NCBI GenBank assembly: GCA_030159075.1
Contig: BROG01000952.1
Span: 1-64,000, forward strand
DNA length: 64,000 bases
Source of the DNA: Atrina japonica
Taxonomy: Eukaryota; Mollusca; Bivalvia; Pterioida; Pinnidae
Direction: 5' to 3'
Below are positions 1 through 11,999 of the stretch, one piece after another (within the stretch, counting starts at the first letter, position 1; each line of letters starts with the position of its first letter). A program made the translations under genes and the position numbers. Under the pieces are notes generated by a model. The model saw only the letters and a program-made list of their open reading frames with translations. It was not told where the DNA came from and made no database searches.

Positions 1-419
1 ACCCCTTTTGGACGAAAACGGGAAGAACATTGGATTAGACAGCTGAGAACTGTGCACTATATGGATGCAATGATAATGTTGGTATCGTAGTGAATCTTAC
101 CAGTCTCATTTACTTTCTCCATGAATACTGTAAAAGTTATTTTATTTCTGTTACTTAGAAAAGCATTGGCGACGCGGTACTTAACTACTGTACTGACAAA
201 CGTTTTGCAGATTATGTTCATGGCAAAAATGTTTTACCGGAACTGCTCAACATCTAAATATTTGACATCATGATTAAATTGTGGTGTCATTGGGCTTGAA
301 GGATGTTGCCTTCTGAAATCGGATAGACCTTCGAGGAATGTTTTCCCGTACGTGTAAAACAAATAACTGTGCTCGCTTTCAAGGCATTGCCCTAGTTCAT
401 ATTGCTGGTTGTCAGTCAT
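1..419 (-). CDS. 5' end of an unrecognised protein gene (two exons, runs off left edge)
   Basis: Coding exon 1 is 419 down to 238. It begins with ATG at 419 and encodes 60 residues starting MTDNQQYELG and ending DVKYLDVEQF. It stops at a good donor (CCG then GTAAAA) in phase 2. Exon 2 starts at 49 after a GTGCACAG acceptor; the split codon gives Arg and the frame continues SQLSNPMFFPFSS to the window edge. Phases match exactly and the joined frame has no stop. A TATA box lies about 70 bases upstream of the ATG. No signal peptide or membrane segment is visible in these 77 residues, and the sequence is rich in Q, S, F and Y. I do not recognise the family and assign no function. The exon pair is inferred from splice signals and frame only. 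Confidence 0.6.
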
Positions 420-484
420 ACTGTTTAACGTATGTTAAACCAACCACGTTTTACAAAGACGATGACTGAGTCACACAAATTACA

Positions 485-494
485 CTTTTATATA
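485..494 (-). promoter_or_regulatory. TATA box of the left-edge gene
   Basis: On the minus strand 494-485 reads TATATAAAAG, a strong metazoan TATA box. A start site about 30 bases downstream would fall near 455-465. There the sequence contains ATGACTGAGTCA (plus strand, 462-473 region), which includes the AP-1-type heptamer TGAGTCA. The ATG at 419 would then follow a leader of about 40-45 bases. Location and spacing are seen; function is inferred. Confidence 0.5.
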
Positions 495-499
495 CTTTC

Positions 500-1060
500 T
501 CTTGTAACATGTTCTCATTACAGGAACAATAAAATTGTAATTTCTTAAATGAGATTTGTTTTATCTTACATGAAACCCGATACAAGAAAATCCTTAATTA
601 GCTATTGCCATTGTACACTAAGAGAACGATCAAAGTAAAAAGAATAATACTTACAAGTAAAAATACTTACAGCCCCTTTGTTCTGATAAATGTTATACTT
701 GTTCAATCAGTAACCTATTATCACTATAATTAAATTAACAACATATAGTAAGCACGGTCACCATTCAAATTAGAACTCACTAAAAGATCGATATTCAAAG
801 ACAAATGGTAAAAGTACTAAAACTTCTCTGGTGAACTATGTAATGGATAAATCACGAATTGGTGTTGAATTGTACAGATAACATATATGCAGCAGAGGAC
901 CGACGACCCGAGAGAGGTATTGTCTAGAATCTTGGCGTGAAGGTAGTCCATGCAATGTTCACTGAGGTGGTGTAACAATACAAACACAATAAAGTCACAT
1001 CAAATGTAAAAATATGAACAGTAATAGTAGTTTATTCATTACTCAGAACCAGATACATAT
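500..1060. other. Upstream flank, no feature recognised
   Basis: AT-rich single-copy-looking sequence upstream of the left-edge gene. I see no convincing exon, tandem repeat or mobile element. Confidence 0.4.
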
Positions 1061-1339
1061 AATGTGATTAATGATGTACTAGATATGGCGGAAATTGACA
1101 AGGAATATATGCCTAATTTCAACTTGAAAAATAATTTAGTGATATATCTGTTGATGAAATATTATCAACAACGGACAGAACCGATTCTTAAAATAACAAG
1201 TGAACATTTTTGGAGCAAATTCCAGATAAAAGAAAAAGATTTCATTAAGAAATCCACATTTGCCCAGAAAACAAGCAAAATCCAAATGGGCTTTTTATTT
1301 ATTTTATGGATAGCTAATTAAACAATGAAATGATGTTTT

Positions 1340-1720
1340 GCAGAGAAATATTAATAGGCCAGGTATAAGAGATGTGAAAGGGAATTTAAAAGTGAAAGGG
1401 GATTTAGTGTCAAAGCAGGAATTGAATGTTTCTTTTCACATAATTCTTTACGTGCTGACACAGTTACAAGTGTGTCTGCCGCAAACATCGGTGAGCAGGT
1501 TATATGTGAAGAAAAACAGGTCATTGTTCAGATGCTGTATGGAAGTACAAACATACAAATATTATCCAAGGAATTCAGGCGAGAAATGTGATTCAAGGAT
1601 CTAAACGAGAACATGATAATGAATTTGAATATGTGCCTAAAACTCAATATGTATTTATTAAAATCGGGAAAGGGGATTTGAAAATAAACATTCCCTTATA
1701 TAATTCTTGTTGCAGATATT
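1340..1720 (+). other. Possible decayed coding segment, family unknown
   Basis: One plus-strand frame over about 1372-1585 reads smoothly (for example FSVKAGIECFFSHNSLRAD, later VIVQMLYGSTNIQILSKEF) and ends at a stop. A shifted frame then continues as RNVIQGSKREHDNEFEYVP and YVFIKIGKGDLK to about 1720. This looks like one coding sequence with a frameshift near 1580, preceded by a possible acceptor (TTTTGCAG at about 1336-1343). I do not recognise it. It may be a pseudogene, a transposon fragment or chance. Confidence 0.2.
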
Positions 1721-1809
1721 ACAGAAAAAATAAATTACTTTGTTTGAAGGTTAAAATGATTTTGTTTTCTTATTTTTGTTCAGGTAAAAGCTTGGCAGTG
1801 GAATAGCTA

Positions 1810-4300
1810 AAATCCGTTCATCTTTTAAATGGCTAGTTGTTGAATAGTTGAATAGGACTTAACTCTGTTCATCTATTCAACAGTTACCTGTAGGTACCTT
1901 TACAATAGTAAAAATAAACCACCCAAAACGCAAAGGATGACGTCTTCAATTTTTTAAAGAATACCTTATGTAGAAGTATTTCCCCAGCAGAGTAGAGCAT
2001 ATCAAACGTATATATATATATATATAAATCACTTTCTGGGCTTTGTAAATTATTCAATTAACTATTTTATAAGGCTTCCTGATTAAGTTTTTACATGTGA
2101 AGTTACTTGAATACTTGAATTGAGATGTCTTTAATCGAATTATCTAATAATATTCATTAACTGACAAACGTAAACTATTTACATCTGACTTACATCAGAC
2201 GAATTGTTACCGAATATATGTGACAAACCCCAAATATACAAAGTTTGTATACTTATGGAAATATTCATAACTATTTCAGAAACTTGCCTAGCTAGATATG
2301 TAATAAGTTGGATACATTCAGGCCGAAACATGTATTTTGAACTAATAATAGTGTTTTTACAAAATATGAATGTGTAGTGTTCATAGGCAAAAAATAAATA
2401 GTATATATTTCCCAATAATTGATTATTTTACTTCGTAATTTGACTAATTATGCCACAAATATTGATCCAGTAATTTTGGTTGTATTTGCACAGATCTCAT
2501 CCAACCTTTACCCATGGGGACTAGAGATTTGGAGACTAATCAAAGGTTTACCACACTGTTCTATCGATGTAGCATTGTATACTTCACACTGACTAACCAT
2601 GTTTGAACATTTTTGACATTCAAGAGTTCTACAATAACAACTCTGGATTCCTGATTGACCAGAGCGAGCACAGTCCACAGGAATAGGACTTCACCATGAA
2701 GTACGACAACTCTATCGCCCTTAAATACAAGATCATTCTGAAAAGCAGCTTCTTAACGAAATCTAAAATATATGTGAAGGTTATTTAATTAGGTAACGAT
2801 CACTGATCCAATGGGCAACCTTTTCAAATGACACTTTTCAGAATCATGCTCGGTTGAGATTTGTAATCTCTGGTGATATTGACAAATTTTGTACATAGTT
2901 TATTACAGTTTCCACTGCTGTTTTGAACAATTATCAGACTTGACATACGCTCTACTGAATGTATCTGCCATATATAGTTTAGATCTAGGCTTCAAATCAA
3001 ATCTCAGATTGAGTAATATTGTTTGGAGCCTTTTGGGGACACTTACAATACTTTTTCGACATTTCATTCCAGTAGTTCATGATCCAACTAGACTTGAATC
3101 TTTCTTATGTAAGTTTCTAATTTCTCAAAAAAAAAAAACCAAATAAAATAACAAAAAACAAAAAAAAAAAAAACCCCCCCCCAAAAAAAAAAAAAAAAAA
3201 AAGAAGTTTTTTTTATAAATCTAAGGATAGTTCTATTCCGTTTGTGTAAGAGCTCTCGAAGCATAAGCAAGAAGGTGTTCTTCTTGCATCAGGCAAGCAC
3301 CTAGTCCAGACTGCTAAGTATCCCATTGTAGAAGTATGGTATTTGTAGGATCAAAATACTGTAGCACAGGAGTTTCAATAAGCATATATTTCAGCTTTAC
3401 AAATGCTTTATCATGACTTGAATCCTAGATGAACTAATCTCCATGCTTATTTCACTGTCTGTTAGCGCAGATCATGTCTATCTTTGACATCTGCTTTGGC
3501 ATACGTATCCACCTAAATCTAACCCATGCAGTACCAAATGTTGCCAAATAACTGCAAAGCTTTGTCAAATTCAATGTACCAAAAACCACTTTTAGCGTGA
3601 GCCACTAAAAGGCATAAGCTTCGCTAAGATAAGATAACAAATCATATAGACTTGGCATAGTATACTGATTGCGTTTTGATGTATTGTTTAGTAACTGAGG
3701 GTCTATACATCGCTTCATTTTCCCCCGATATATTGTTGACAACCAAAATGATGAAATCCAATCAGTAGGAACAATTTGTGCCAGATATGTCTTTGAGATA
3801 TATATTTAGGGGGTGTGGAATATTGGAGGGTGCGTGTAAGATCTGGGTATGGAAGGTGTAACATTTTGATCTTCACTGGGCTGAACATTATCATACATAT
3901 TGTTATAATCTAGTACTTCAGACTAAACTCAGTATAACCGAGTCACACAAATAACACTATATCAACCCACTGTTGTCCTGTTTTACTAACCTTCGGCTTA
4001 TTGTTTACAAGACTATGGGATCGTCACACATATTACACTATATCAACTTTCTGCTGTGTATGTAGCACTAGCGTTAAACATGTACTCTTCAGCCTCAGGC
4101 CATGTAGTACACGTTATTAAAAACAAATGGCAAATATCCTCTACTTATCAATCGAATAAATCTATTTTTAATTATTTTTCAGTGTGAAAAAAACGCTCCA
4201 TGCAAAATCAATGTAAACTGTGTTATTATCATTTGGCCAATCAAAATACACATCAACTTCACGACACCACAATGCCAACGCCACGCTAGGCCTACATCTC
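1810..4300. other. Intergenic sequence with short A/C homopolymer tracts
   Basis: No exon is supported. It contains a small AT microsatellite (about 2010-2026) and, at about 3127-3204, alternating runs of A and C (C9 flanked by long A runs). The open frame across this tract on the minus strand is an artefact of low complexity. Confidence 0.4.
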
Positions 4301-4306
4301 AGACAT

Positions 4307-4450
4307 ATAATATAAAAGCCTTCGTTGGTTCAAATCAATAGGTTTCAACGTTTGTTTTAATCGGATAACGCTGAACACGAATAAATATAAATATCCAGTA
4401 AAAAGCATTGAAAGCAAACAATTTGAGCCAACGAAGGCTTATATAGGAAT
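4307..4450. repeat. Foldback element (MITE-like), about 125-140 bp
   Basis: Two inverted arms of about 20 bases face each other. The left arm at 4317-4336 contains AGCCTTCGTTGG and the right arm at 4421-4441 contains CCAACGAAGGCT. The AT-rich interior is about 85 bases. This is the form of a small non-autonomous DNA transposon. No target-site duplication was confirmed. Confidence 0.4.
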
Positions 4451-4469
4451 ATAAAAAATCTCAGGTTCA

Positions 4470-4865
4470 AAATATAAATCAATAGAATGTCCAGGAAATA
4501 GATATAAATCCGGTAAAAATGGACAAACACGGACCTCTGGAAACCAAGAGGTGGGATCAGGTGCCATGGAGGAGCAAGCATCCCTTGTCGACCGGTCACA
4601 TCCGCCGTGAGTAAACAGTCAAATCCAATGAAATACGTGAGGAGTGTATCCTCGTCAGAATGCGGGTGACTGACCTGTTGTCTTAACAATACTAAACCGA
4701 TAATATAGACATTTAAATTGCAATATTTTGACATGTATACAAAAAATGAAATACGATAATAAAAACAAACAAACAAACACCAACAACAACGGCACGCTGG
4801 CCATGTGGAAATAGACAGTAAAACATGACAGTCAAAAATCCACCCGGTTTATTATAGGACTACAG
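4470..4865 (-). mobile_element. Composite relic: RT-element 3' tail plus a second repeat (copy 1)
   Basis: The minus strand of 4470-4680 carries the 3' tail shared by all RT relics in this window (conceptual peptide WHLIPPLGFQRS, upstream TGRQGML). It is internally deleted: after CCTCGTCA it jumps to ATGCGGGTGACTG, which lies much further inside the RT element in other copies. From 4671 it joins a second repeat (starting TGACCTGTTGTC and ending in TTATTATAGGACTAC near 4863) that recurs at 8466-8708. Confidence 0.6.
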
Positions 4866-6110
4866 TGTAGTGCGTCATACCGGAAGTGAGGTCATAACCG
4901 GAAGTGCGTCATACCGGAAGTGAGGTCATACCGGAAGTGCGTCATACCGGAAGTGAGGTCATGTTGTCATGGCAATAAGGAGAAAGAGCCAATCGTTGAG
5001 CTTGGAGGCGTGTCTATGACCGGAAGTGGAAGGTTGTGGGGGCGGCCATCTTGGCTAAGGAGCCAATGAGAGCCTTCGTTACAAGATGATGGGTCACGAG
5101 AAGTCACAAGAGGTCACGTGAGTTCCCGAGAAGTCAACGGGAAGAGAGAGAAGTTGGGTTTTTCCAGTTTTGAGCTGAGAGTGAATCTATTTTTAGAACC
5201 GAAACTTAGGGTTTTTCCAGTTTTGAGCTGAGAGTGAATCTATTTTTAGAACCGAAACTTTGGGTTTTTCCAGGTTTGTGAAACCAGTAGTTGGTGGCGC
5301 CACCGTCGGTGTGAAACTGGTAGTTGGTGGCGCCACCGTCGTTGAGAGTTGTGTATCATCAAGTGCGCAAGCGCGAGAAGCGGTAGGTCGAGCTCGACTC
5401 AAGCTTGTACTAAGACTTGTAGAGTATGTACAAAGGGAGATTACTCTGTATAGAATCTATAGGTGGAACAAAGGGAGATCACTCTGTATAGACTTTACAG
5501 GTGAAACAAAGGGAGATTACTCTGTATAGACTGTATGAGTAGGACTAAAGGGAGATCACTCTGTATAGACTGTATAGATGAAACAAAGGGAGATTACTCT
5601 GTATAGAGTATAGGGTGGAACAAAGATGACTCTTTATGGGCTGTATGCATTCAACCAGAGGGGTGGGTGGGTGGGTAGGAAAACAGAAAGTTTAGGAAGG
5701 GTAGCCATCTTGGGTATGGAATCATGGGATATCTAGGGACTGACTAATCTCACGGCAGGAGTGAGAACTATAGAACATGAAAGTGTGTAACGTATTCAAA
5801 GTTTGTCAAAGTGATCAAGTGTACCGTTCTCATGTTTCAAAGTTTGTCAAAGTGATCAAGTGTGTACCGTTCTCATGTTTCAAAGTTTGTCAAAGTGATC
5901 AAGTGTGTACCGTTCTCATGTTTCCAAGTTTGTTAAAGTGATCAAGTGTTTCTGTCGTTCTCAAAGTTTGCAACGTGTGTACCGTTCTCAAAGTTTGCAA
6001 CGTGTGCAACGTTCTAAGTTATGAAGTCTCAAAGTGACACTAGTGACAAAGTGACCCAAGTAACACAAGTGACAAAGTGACAAAAGTTATAAAGTATGAA
6101 GTTGTTCACT
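4866..6110. repeat. Cluster of five different short tandem repeats
   Basis: In order: a 15-17 bp unit with CATACCGGAAGTG (4875-4965); a unit of about 54 bp with TTTTTAGAACCGAAACTT, two copies (5155-5262); a unit of about 38 bp with GTTGGTGGCGCCACCGTCG, two copies (5278-5345); a unit of about 38 bp with CAAAGGGAGATTACTCTG, about five copies (5428-5640); and a unit of about 43 bp with TTTGTCAAAGTGATCAAGTG, about four copies (5795-5960). It ends in degenerate AAGTGACA repeats (6020-6090). No gene is visible; open frames here are repeat artefacts. Confidence 0.7.
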
Positions 6111-6164
6111 TACGTCGTTTCAACAAGTTTATATATGTCTTGTACTACTGCATATAAAATAAAA

Positions 6165-7470
6165 AATTAAACACTCACCCAGAGAGAGTTTTTCTGACGA
6201 TGTTGACTCTTCGAGCTTTGGCTGCCAAATGAGCTCTCAGCGGTCTAACTGAACCTATACTCTAGTCATGTGACTTTTTTGAGATAATTCTATTTTTAGT
6301 GCATGGAAAATAAAAAAAACAAAAAAAAACCCTATACCGATAGCAGTGGATTTTTCTTATGATGTTAACACCTCGAGGTTCAGATCTCAAATGAGTTTTC
6401 ACAGGCTGAACTGAACCTCTCTCTAGACACATGACTTACTATATTTAGATTTTTATCTAATGAAGTGAATACAACAAAAACACAACAATTAACAAACACA
6501 AATAAAAATTTAATGTTGAATATACGCGATTAAATAGTGTGTAGTCACTACAAATTAACACAAACACAAACCCTGCATACCTTTAGTGAAGGTTTCTTTT
6601 CGAATAAGTTGGGTGGCCCTTAAAAGGGCCGTTGGTTTTCGGGTTAAAAACCCTGTGCTTTACAAGCACCGACAAAACACAATCTTCAGCCGTAGGGCCT
6701 CAGCTCTTTTGCTCAGCTACCATCTTCTGTTGATCATAGGACTCACACTCCTGGGACGCCATCTTTAGTTTCTTTAGGGTGTACCAGGGTTTCAGCCTCC
6801 AGGAAAGTACTACGTTCATCACATTTGTTAAATTTTGTGTCTTCTGAAACGAATTGCGGGGGTGAAAACAGACGCGCACAGCTTTTTATATGACCAGTAC
6901 AGCGCACGCGACGTTCTCCGTCTCATCAACTTTGACCTCTCTGATGATTAGCTATAGAGAGCTGAGTGAATCTATTTTTAGAACCGAAAGTTTAGGTATT
7001 TAGGGTATTCCCCTAATGGCATGATTCAGCTAAATAGACGTTGTTTGAACTCTTATGTTTTTAATTAGATCTTGAAATTTACTGTCTGTACATGTTTCAT
7101 AAGGTAAAAACTAGACCTATGTAATAAAAATTCAAACACTCACCCATGCTGGCAGTGGTTTTCTATTAATTGTAATGATGTTGACACCTCGAGCTTCTAA
7201 TCTCAAATGAGTACTCAGAGGCCTAATTGAGACTATTCTAGTTTTTTGTTCTAGTCATATGACTTACTTTTTACTTCTGAAATATTTTATATTTTAATGC
7301 AAGCACAATTATCTAGACCCTATCTAATAAAAAAAATAAAACACTCATTCATACTGCCTACTAGTAGTGGTTTTCTTATCATTATGATGTTAACACCTCG
7401 AGGTTCAGATCTCAAATGAGTTTTCACGGACTTAACTGGACCTCTCTCTAGTCACATGACTTACTATACT
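6165..7470. repeat. Module of about 100 bp present four times in the same orientation
   Basis: Related blocks occur at about 6170-6280, 6345-6445, 7130-7265 and 7345-7465. Each contains a version of GATGTTGACACCTCGAGCTT, then TCTCAAATGAG, then CTCTAGTCACATGACTTACT. The spacers between copies differ. The stretch 6960-7000 repeats the CTATTTTTAGAACCGAAA unit of the preceding tandem cluster. The region looks like an amplified, rearranged repeat rather than a gene. Confidence 0.6.
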
Positions 7471-7975
7471 TTGACTTTAATCAAGTGAATACTTCAGTCA
7501 TTACAAAAGCACAGATGAAATAAAACGTTTAATGTTGAACGAATGTACACTGATACAGTAGCGAGTAGCATCCTAACGATTGTCATTCTATTTTACCTAA
7601 GTAAACACACCCGAGTCGTTCGATGTCGAATGACAGTTTATTAAGTACGCTAATCTGTGTATTGGTGCATTGAAAATGCATCAAGAGTACGCGTTTTTAT
7701 CTTTACAAGATCAAAATCTTACCGTGACTGACATTACAAAATGGAGAACCTACCATCCTGCAAGACAAGTACAGTCAGGTGACGTCACACTAGTGTCATC
7801 AGCTGACATGTCTAAGCGGATTTCAACTCTAAATCGTTTCTGGCTTATGATCTAAATGAAGTTCAGGAAATAGATATATTGAACTTTGAAACTTTGTAAG
7901 CTACAACATTGAACATTTCCATACTTCACAACTTGTTTCGCTTGTGTTACTTGTACCACTTGTGTTACGTGTGTC

Positions 7976-8710
7976 AATCCGGTAAAAATGGACAAACACG
8001 GACCTCTGGAAACTCAGCAAGACGGGCGGGATACAGAGGTGGGATCAGGTGCCATGGAGGAGCAAGCATCCCCTGTCGACCGGTCACATCCGCCGTGAGT
8101 AAACAGTCAAATCCAATGAAATACGTGAGGAGTGTATCCTCGTCACGATTAGTACAGACGTCTCAACAACCGCCAACAAAAAGGCAACCCAACATTTCAC
8201 TTAGTGAAATAGAGTAATCACAAACAAGACTATTATACCGGCCGTAAAATTTGCGGAACGTTGACATTAAACGCGGGAGGCTTGGTACACCCTTCGATAT
8301 CCTTGTGTCAATAATTTGTCAGTGAGTAGTTTTCGAACCTCTGTATATGAAATCTTCATATGTTATACACGCCCTGGCATATCGGATCATTTGTGAAATA
8401 TAAACTCCATACTTTCATGTTCTATAGGGTGATATCCCATGATCCCATACCCAAGATGGCTACCCTGACCTGTTGTCCCTTTAGTCTTAACAATACTAAA
8501 CCGATAATATAGACACCGCTTTTGCGCAATTGCAATATTTCACATCGACGACCATGTATAGATTCACAAAAAATGAAAAATACGATAATAAAAACAAACA
8601 AACGAAGGCTCTCATTGGCAAACACCAACAACAACGGCACGCTGGCCATGTGGAAATAGACAGTAAAACATGACAGTCAAAAATCCACCCGGTTTATTAT
8701 AGGACTACCG
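7976..8710 (-). mobile_element. Composite relic: RT-element 3' end plus second repeat (copy 2)
   Basis: On the minus strand, 7976-8150 is the conserved RT-element tail and about 8150-8410 corresponds to the decayed C-terminal part of the RT reading frame (compare 26830-27120). From 8466 to 8708 it continues into the same second repeat found at 4671-4863. It also carries two short segments that are inverted copies of the intervening tandem zone: 8422-8466 resembles 5697-5737 reversed, and 8602-8620 resembles 5064-5082 reversed. Confidence 0.6.
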
Positions 8711-10735
8711 GTAAGACAAGCATGGTTCACGGGAATCTGGCTTTGTTATCACTTTCACTGCTGATTATGAATAAATTGTATAAAAGAATTAAACTAATAT
8801 CCGGTTCTTCTGATAGCGAATGAACGTTCACCTTTTCATAGGCCTGCAATGTAGCTTTTCATTTAGATCTAATGGCTTTGCTCCGTGTCGCCTTATGTTT
8901 TTTAAACTTGAAAAGTTTTGCATTTTCAAATACGCCAGTATTTTTTCTATGTGTGTAAAAATTAATGTTTAACAGGACATGAAATATCATATGAAATGCT
9001 ATCTGAAATAAATTTGTATCTGTTATCTTGACATTTATTGTGTTTTGAACATTGTGTATTTTCCTATATGGATGCACTACTTTCTTAGTAGCGGAGTGAT
9101 CGATTTCAATCAAAAAGTGAAATGGTTTGTTTACATTTCACAGGCCACAGACTTGTACAAAACGTCAGGTAACGAAATATCAATGGAATATGTAATCAAT
9201 AGAATATTTGCCAATTTTTATGAATAACATTTCTATTTCATTGCGACAGAATAGTGCTACACACTCGTGTTAAATAGTAATCGTCTGCCTCACGCAATGA
9301 CATAATAATGTTACTAACAAAATATTGGCAAATATTCTGTATATATTTTTTCTACCATAAGATGTTTCTATACACTGAAAAAATATCATTCTTTGTATTG
9401 TTTTAAAATAACATACCCAATTGAGGTGTAGAAAGATAAAAAGGAAATATAGCGTGTACGACACATTCCTATTTATGCAGTAAATAGCCAGAACAAATAC
9501 AGGGCTTACAGGTGCTTTTTATTGATTCAAGTCGATGTAAATATTTCATAAGTCAAAACCAAAACATATTTTTTTACAAAAAATAACCAAATATCTGCAT
9601 AGCACATGACTCGGAAGTAGTGTATTTTGAGTAGGTCTTTTTGCGTTATAACAAGGGATGTTATACAGTTATCAAATATTGTTAGCCCAAGGGCTTGTTG
9701 GGGGGAATACGTTTTCTAGAACTCGACAATAACAACAAAACGTTTTAGATAACCACTAAAAAGATATTCAACTCTTCTTGACTTGCAGAGTATCCTGTAT
9801 TCATGAATCGATGTTACAAAGAAGCTTGAACTCCTATATGATGAGTAATCATGATAGTATTAAAGTTAATTTGTTACCTAAATATGGTGTCAATATCTCC
9901 CAAATAGTCTAATATGCCATGGTCTGGTCAGCACACGGTCAATTAAAATAAAACAGGAGAATTCCTTAGCGAAAAATAAACTTTTTTTCTAGTTGCTCCG
10001 TTCCATCACATCGTTATAAAAGTATGCAGTTTCAGCGAAAAAAAGTAGTTCACCATTAGTTCCAGTTAACTATTATGTCGTATATATGACAGGTAAGATG
10101 GATATAATGTAGAAATAGGAGTAAATTTAAAATCTAGCCTACCGGAAAGTGATGAAATTTGTCATCCTTACAAGAGAGAGCATCTATCTAAACTTTAGTT
10201 CTTGCAGATGAATAAGATATCACTGAATGTCCTAAATGTAATTAATACGAAACCGGAAGTGACCTTGTCTGATTTTAAACTGAAACCACGTGATCTGAGT
10301 ACTAAGTATCCCGAAAAATTGATGGATGGAAATGGATGGAACAACTCGCAAATGGTTATGACAATATTTATTTGTGAATGGCTGTGATTTCGATTTGTCT
10401 GTGAACTGAAGTCCGGTGTGATAGATATTATGGACGTTTAATTTGTGTTGCCCGATATTGACCATGTCTGTACATCGTTTTCTGGATTTCCTAATGTTTT
10501 ACACTTTGGTATCTTAAATATATACACATATATAAATCTACTGATATGACTGTAATATAATACTGAAATTACGAGCTTGACAAAATATACATTATTAAAG
10601 TTTCAAGCGTTTCGGGTTTCTATTATTTAACAATATAAAGTGCATGTACATCTCATAAGCCACAATCTCATCCACAGCTTGTATAATATTATTTATTTTA
10701 TGAGAGGAGATACTACGGAAGCCGACACGTGCCAC
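8711..10735. other. Gene-poor AT-rich stretch
   Basis: No gene or repeat family is recognised. One weak candidate is a plus-strand frame at 10208-10387 preceded by TTCTTGCAG (MNKISLNVLNVINTKPEVT and following). It has no recognisable family and no supported partner exon. Confidence 0.3.
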
Positions 10736-10739
10736 ATGT

Positions 10740-11100
10740 AGTAGTAAAAATACGTCGGTATAACGACATATATCTTGTTATAACGACTTATTATGTTGTC
10801 ATAACGACATATTAATTATCATGTTATTACAAGATATTATGTCGTAATAACAAAATATGTCGTTTTTACGAATCGTTATTGTCGTTATTAAAACATCTTG
10901 TTATAACAAGATATTATGTCGTAATAACAAGAGATTATGTTGAAATAAGGAAATATTCTGTCGTCATAACGACATGTGAATTATCTTGTTATAACAAGAT
11001 ATTATGTCGTAATAACAAGATATTATGTTATAATAACGAGATATGAATTATCTTGTTATAACAAGATATTATGTTGTTATAACGAGATATGAAATATACG
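10740..11100. repeat. Palindrome-rich tandem repeat (ATCTTGTTATAACAAGAT)
   Basis: The unit contains the perfect 18-base palindrome ATCTTGTTATAACAAGAT followed by ATTATGTCGTAATAAC, which is itself nearly self-complementary. Several full or partial copies lie between 10760 and 11085. The array could extrude cruciforms; no function is shown. Confidence 0.7.
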
Positions 11101-11754
11101 GAAACTTATTTCGGTCACGAGTTGTGTGATAATCGTTAGTTATTAAGGTTTTATTTGCATTGTTTTTCACATCGTTGTTGTTAATAAGGCAGAACATAAT
11201 GTTTTGTAACACAACCACTATCGGTTATGATTGTGTTACAAGACATTATTGATGTCACATTTTATCATTCTTGTTCAATATTGTTATTATCGCAACCTTA
11301 ATAAATACGTTTTGGTAAAACTGATAAGGTTAAGAGTATGTTATTTAAAGAAGATTTGTTTTAAATTGTCCGTTATTAATCTAATTTAAAGCCAATCTCT
11401 CTCCACTCCTGTTTTCTGTTATATCACGTAGAGGATTTAACGCAATCCGCTATGGGGTCACGTGCGAGTGACTTCTCGTAGGTGTATAATGTTCGACCAA
11501 TGAACATGCGACTTACAAAATTAAATGACAAAGAGATGTAATTTATTTTATAAAAAGGAAACCTTCAGCTCGCAAAAGTCCATCGGAACATATTTAGTAA
11601 TTCGAATCTATCCATCGTTAGGAAAGTAATTCTGTACTTTCGCTTTTTGTGTTCTTTAAAATGTTAAAAATGTTTACATCTCTTTGGCATTAGATCGCTA
11701 ACAAGATTGTGTAAGTCGCTTTTTCATTGGTCGAAAATATCACAATTACGAGGT

Positions 11755-11995
11755 CATCCGCACGTGGCCCCATTGCAGATTGCGTTAAATCTTGTGCCGA
11801 CCTGTCTTTCGGATGACAGAGTAAAAACCAAGGTCCCGTGTCACGGCAGGTGTCGGCACGTTAAAGAACCCTCAATGCTCAATGGCCGTAAGTGCCGATC
11901 ATATGCAAAAATTATAAACCCATCACCTGCATTTGGTGACGTCTCCATATGAGTGAAATATTCTTGAGTTGGACGTTAAACAACAAACGAACAAA
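11755..11995 (+). mobile_element. tRNA-derived SINE family 1, head-degraded copy
   Basis: It shares the body of the fuller copy at 29117-29395: AGGTCCCGTGTC, then GTGTCGGCACGTTAAAGAAC, then GACGTCTCCATATGAGTGAA, and an end of GGACGTTAAACAACAAACG. The tRNA-like head is not recognisable here. Confidence 0.7.
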
Positions 11996-11999
11996 CTGT

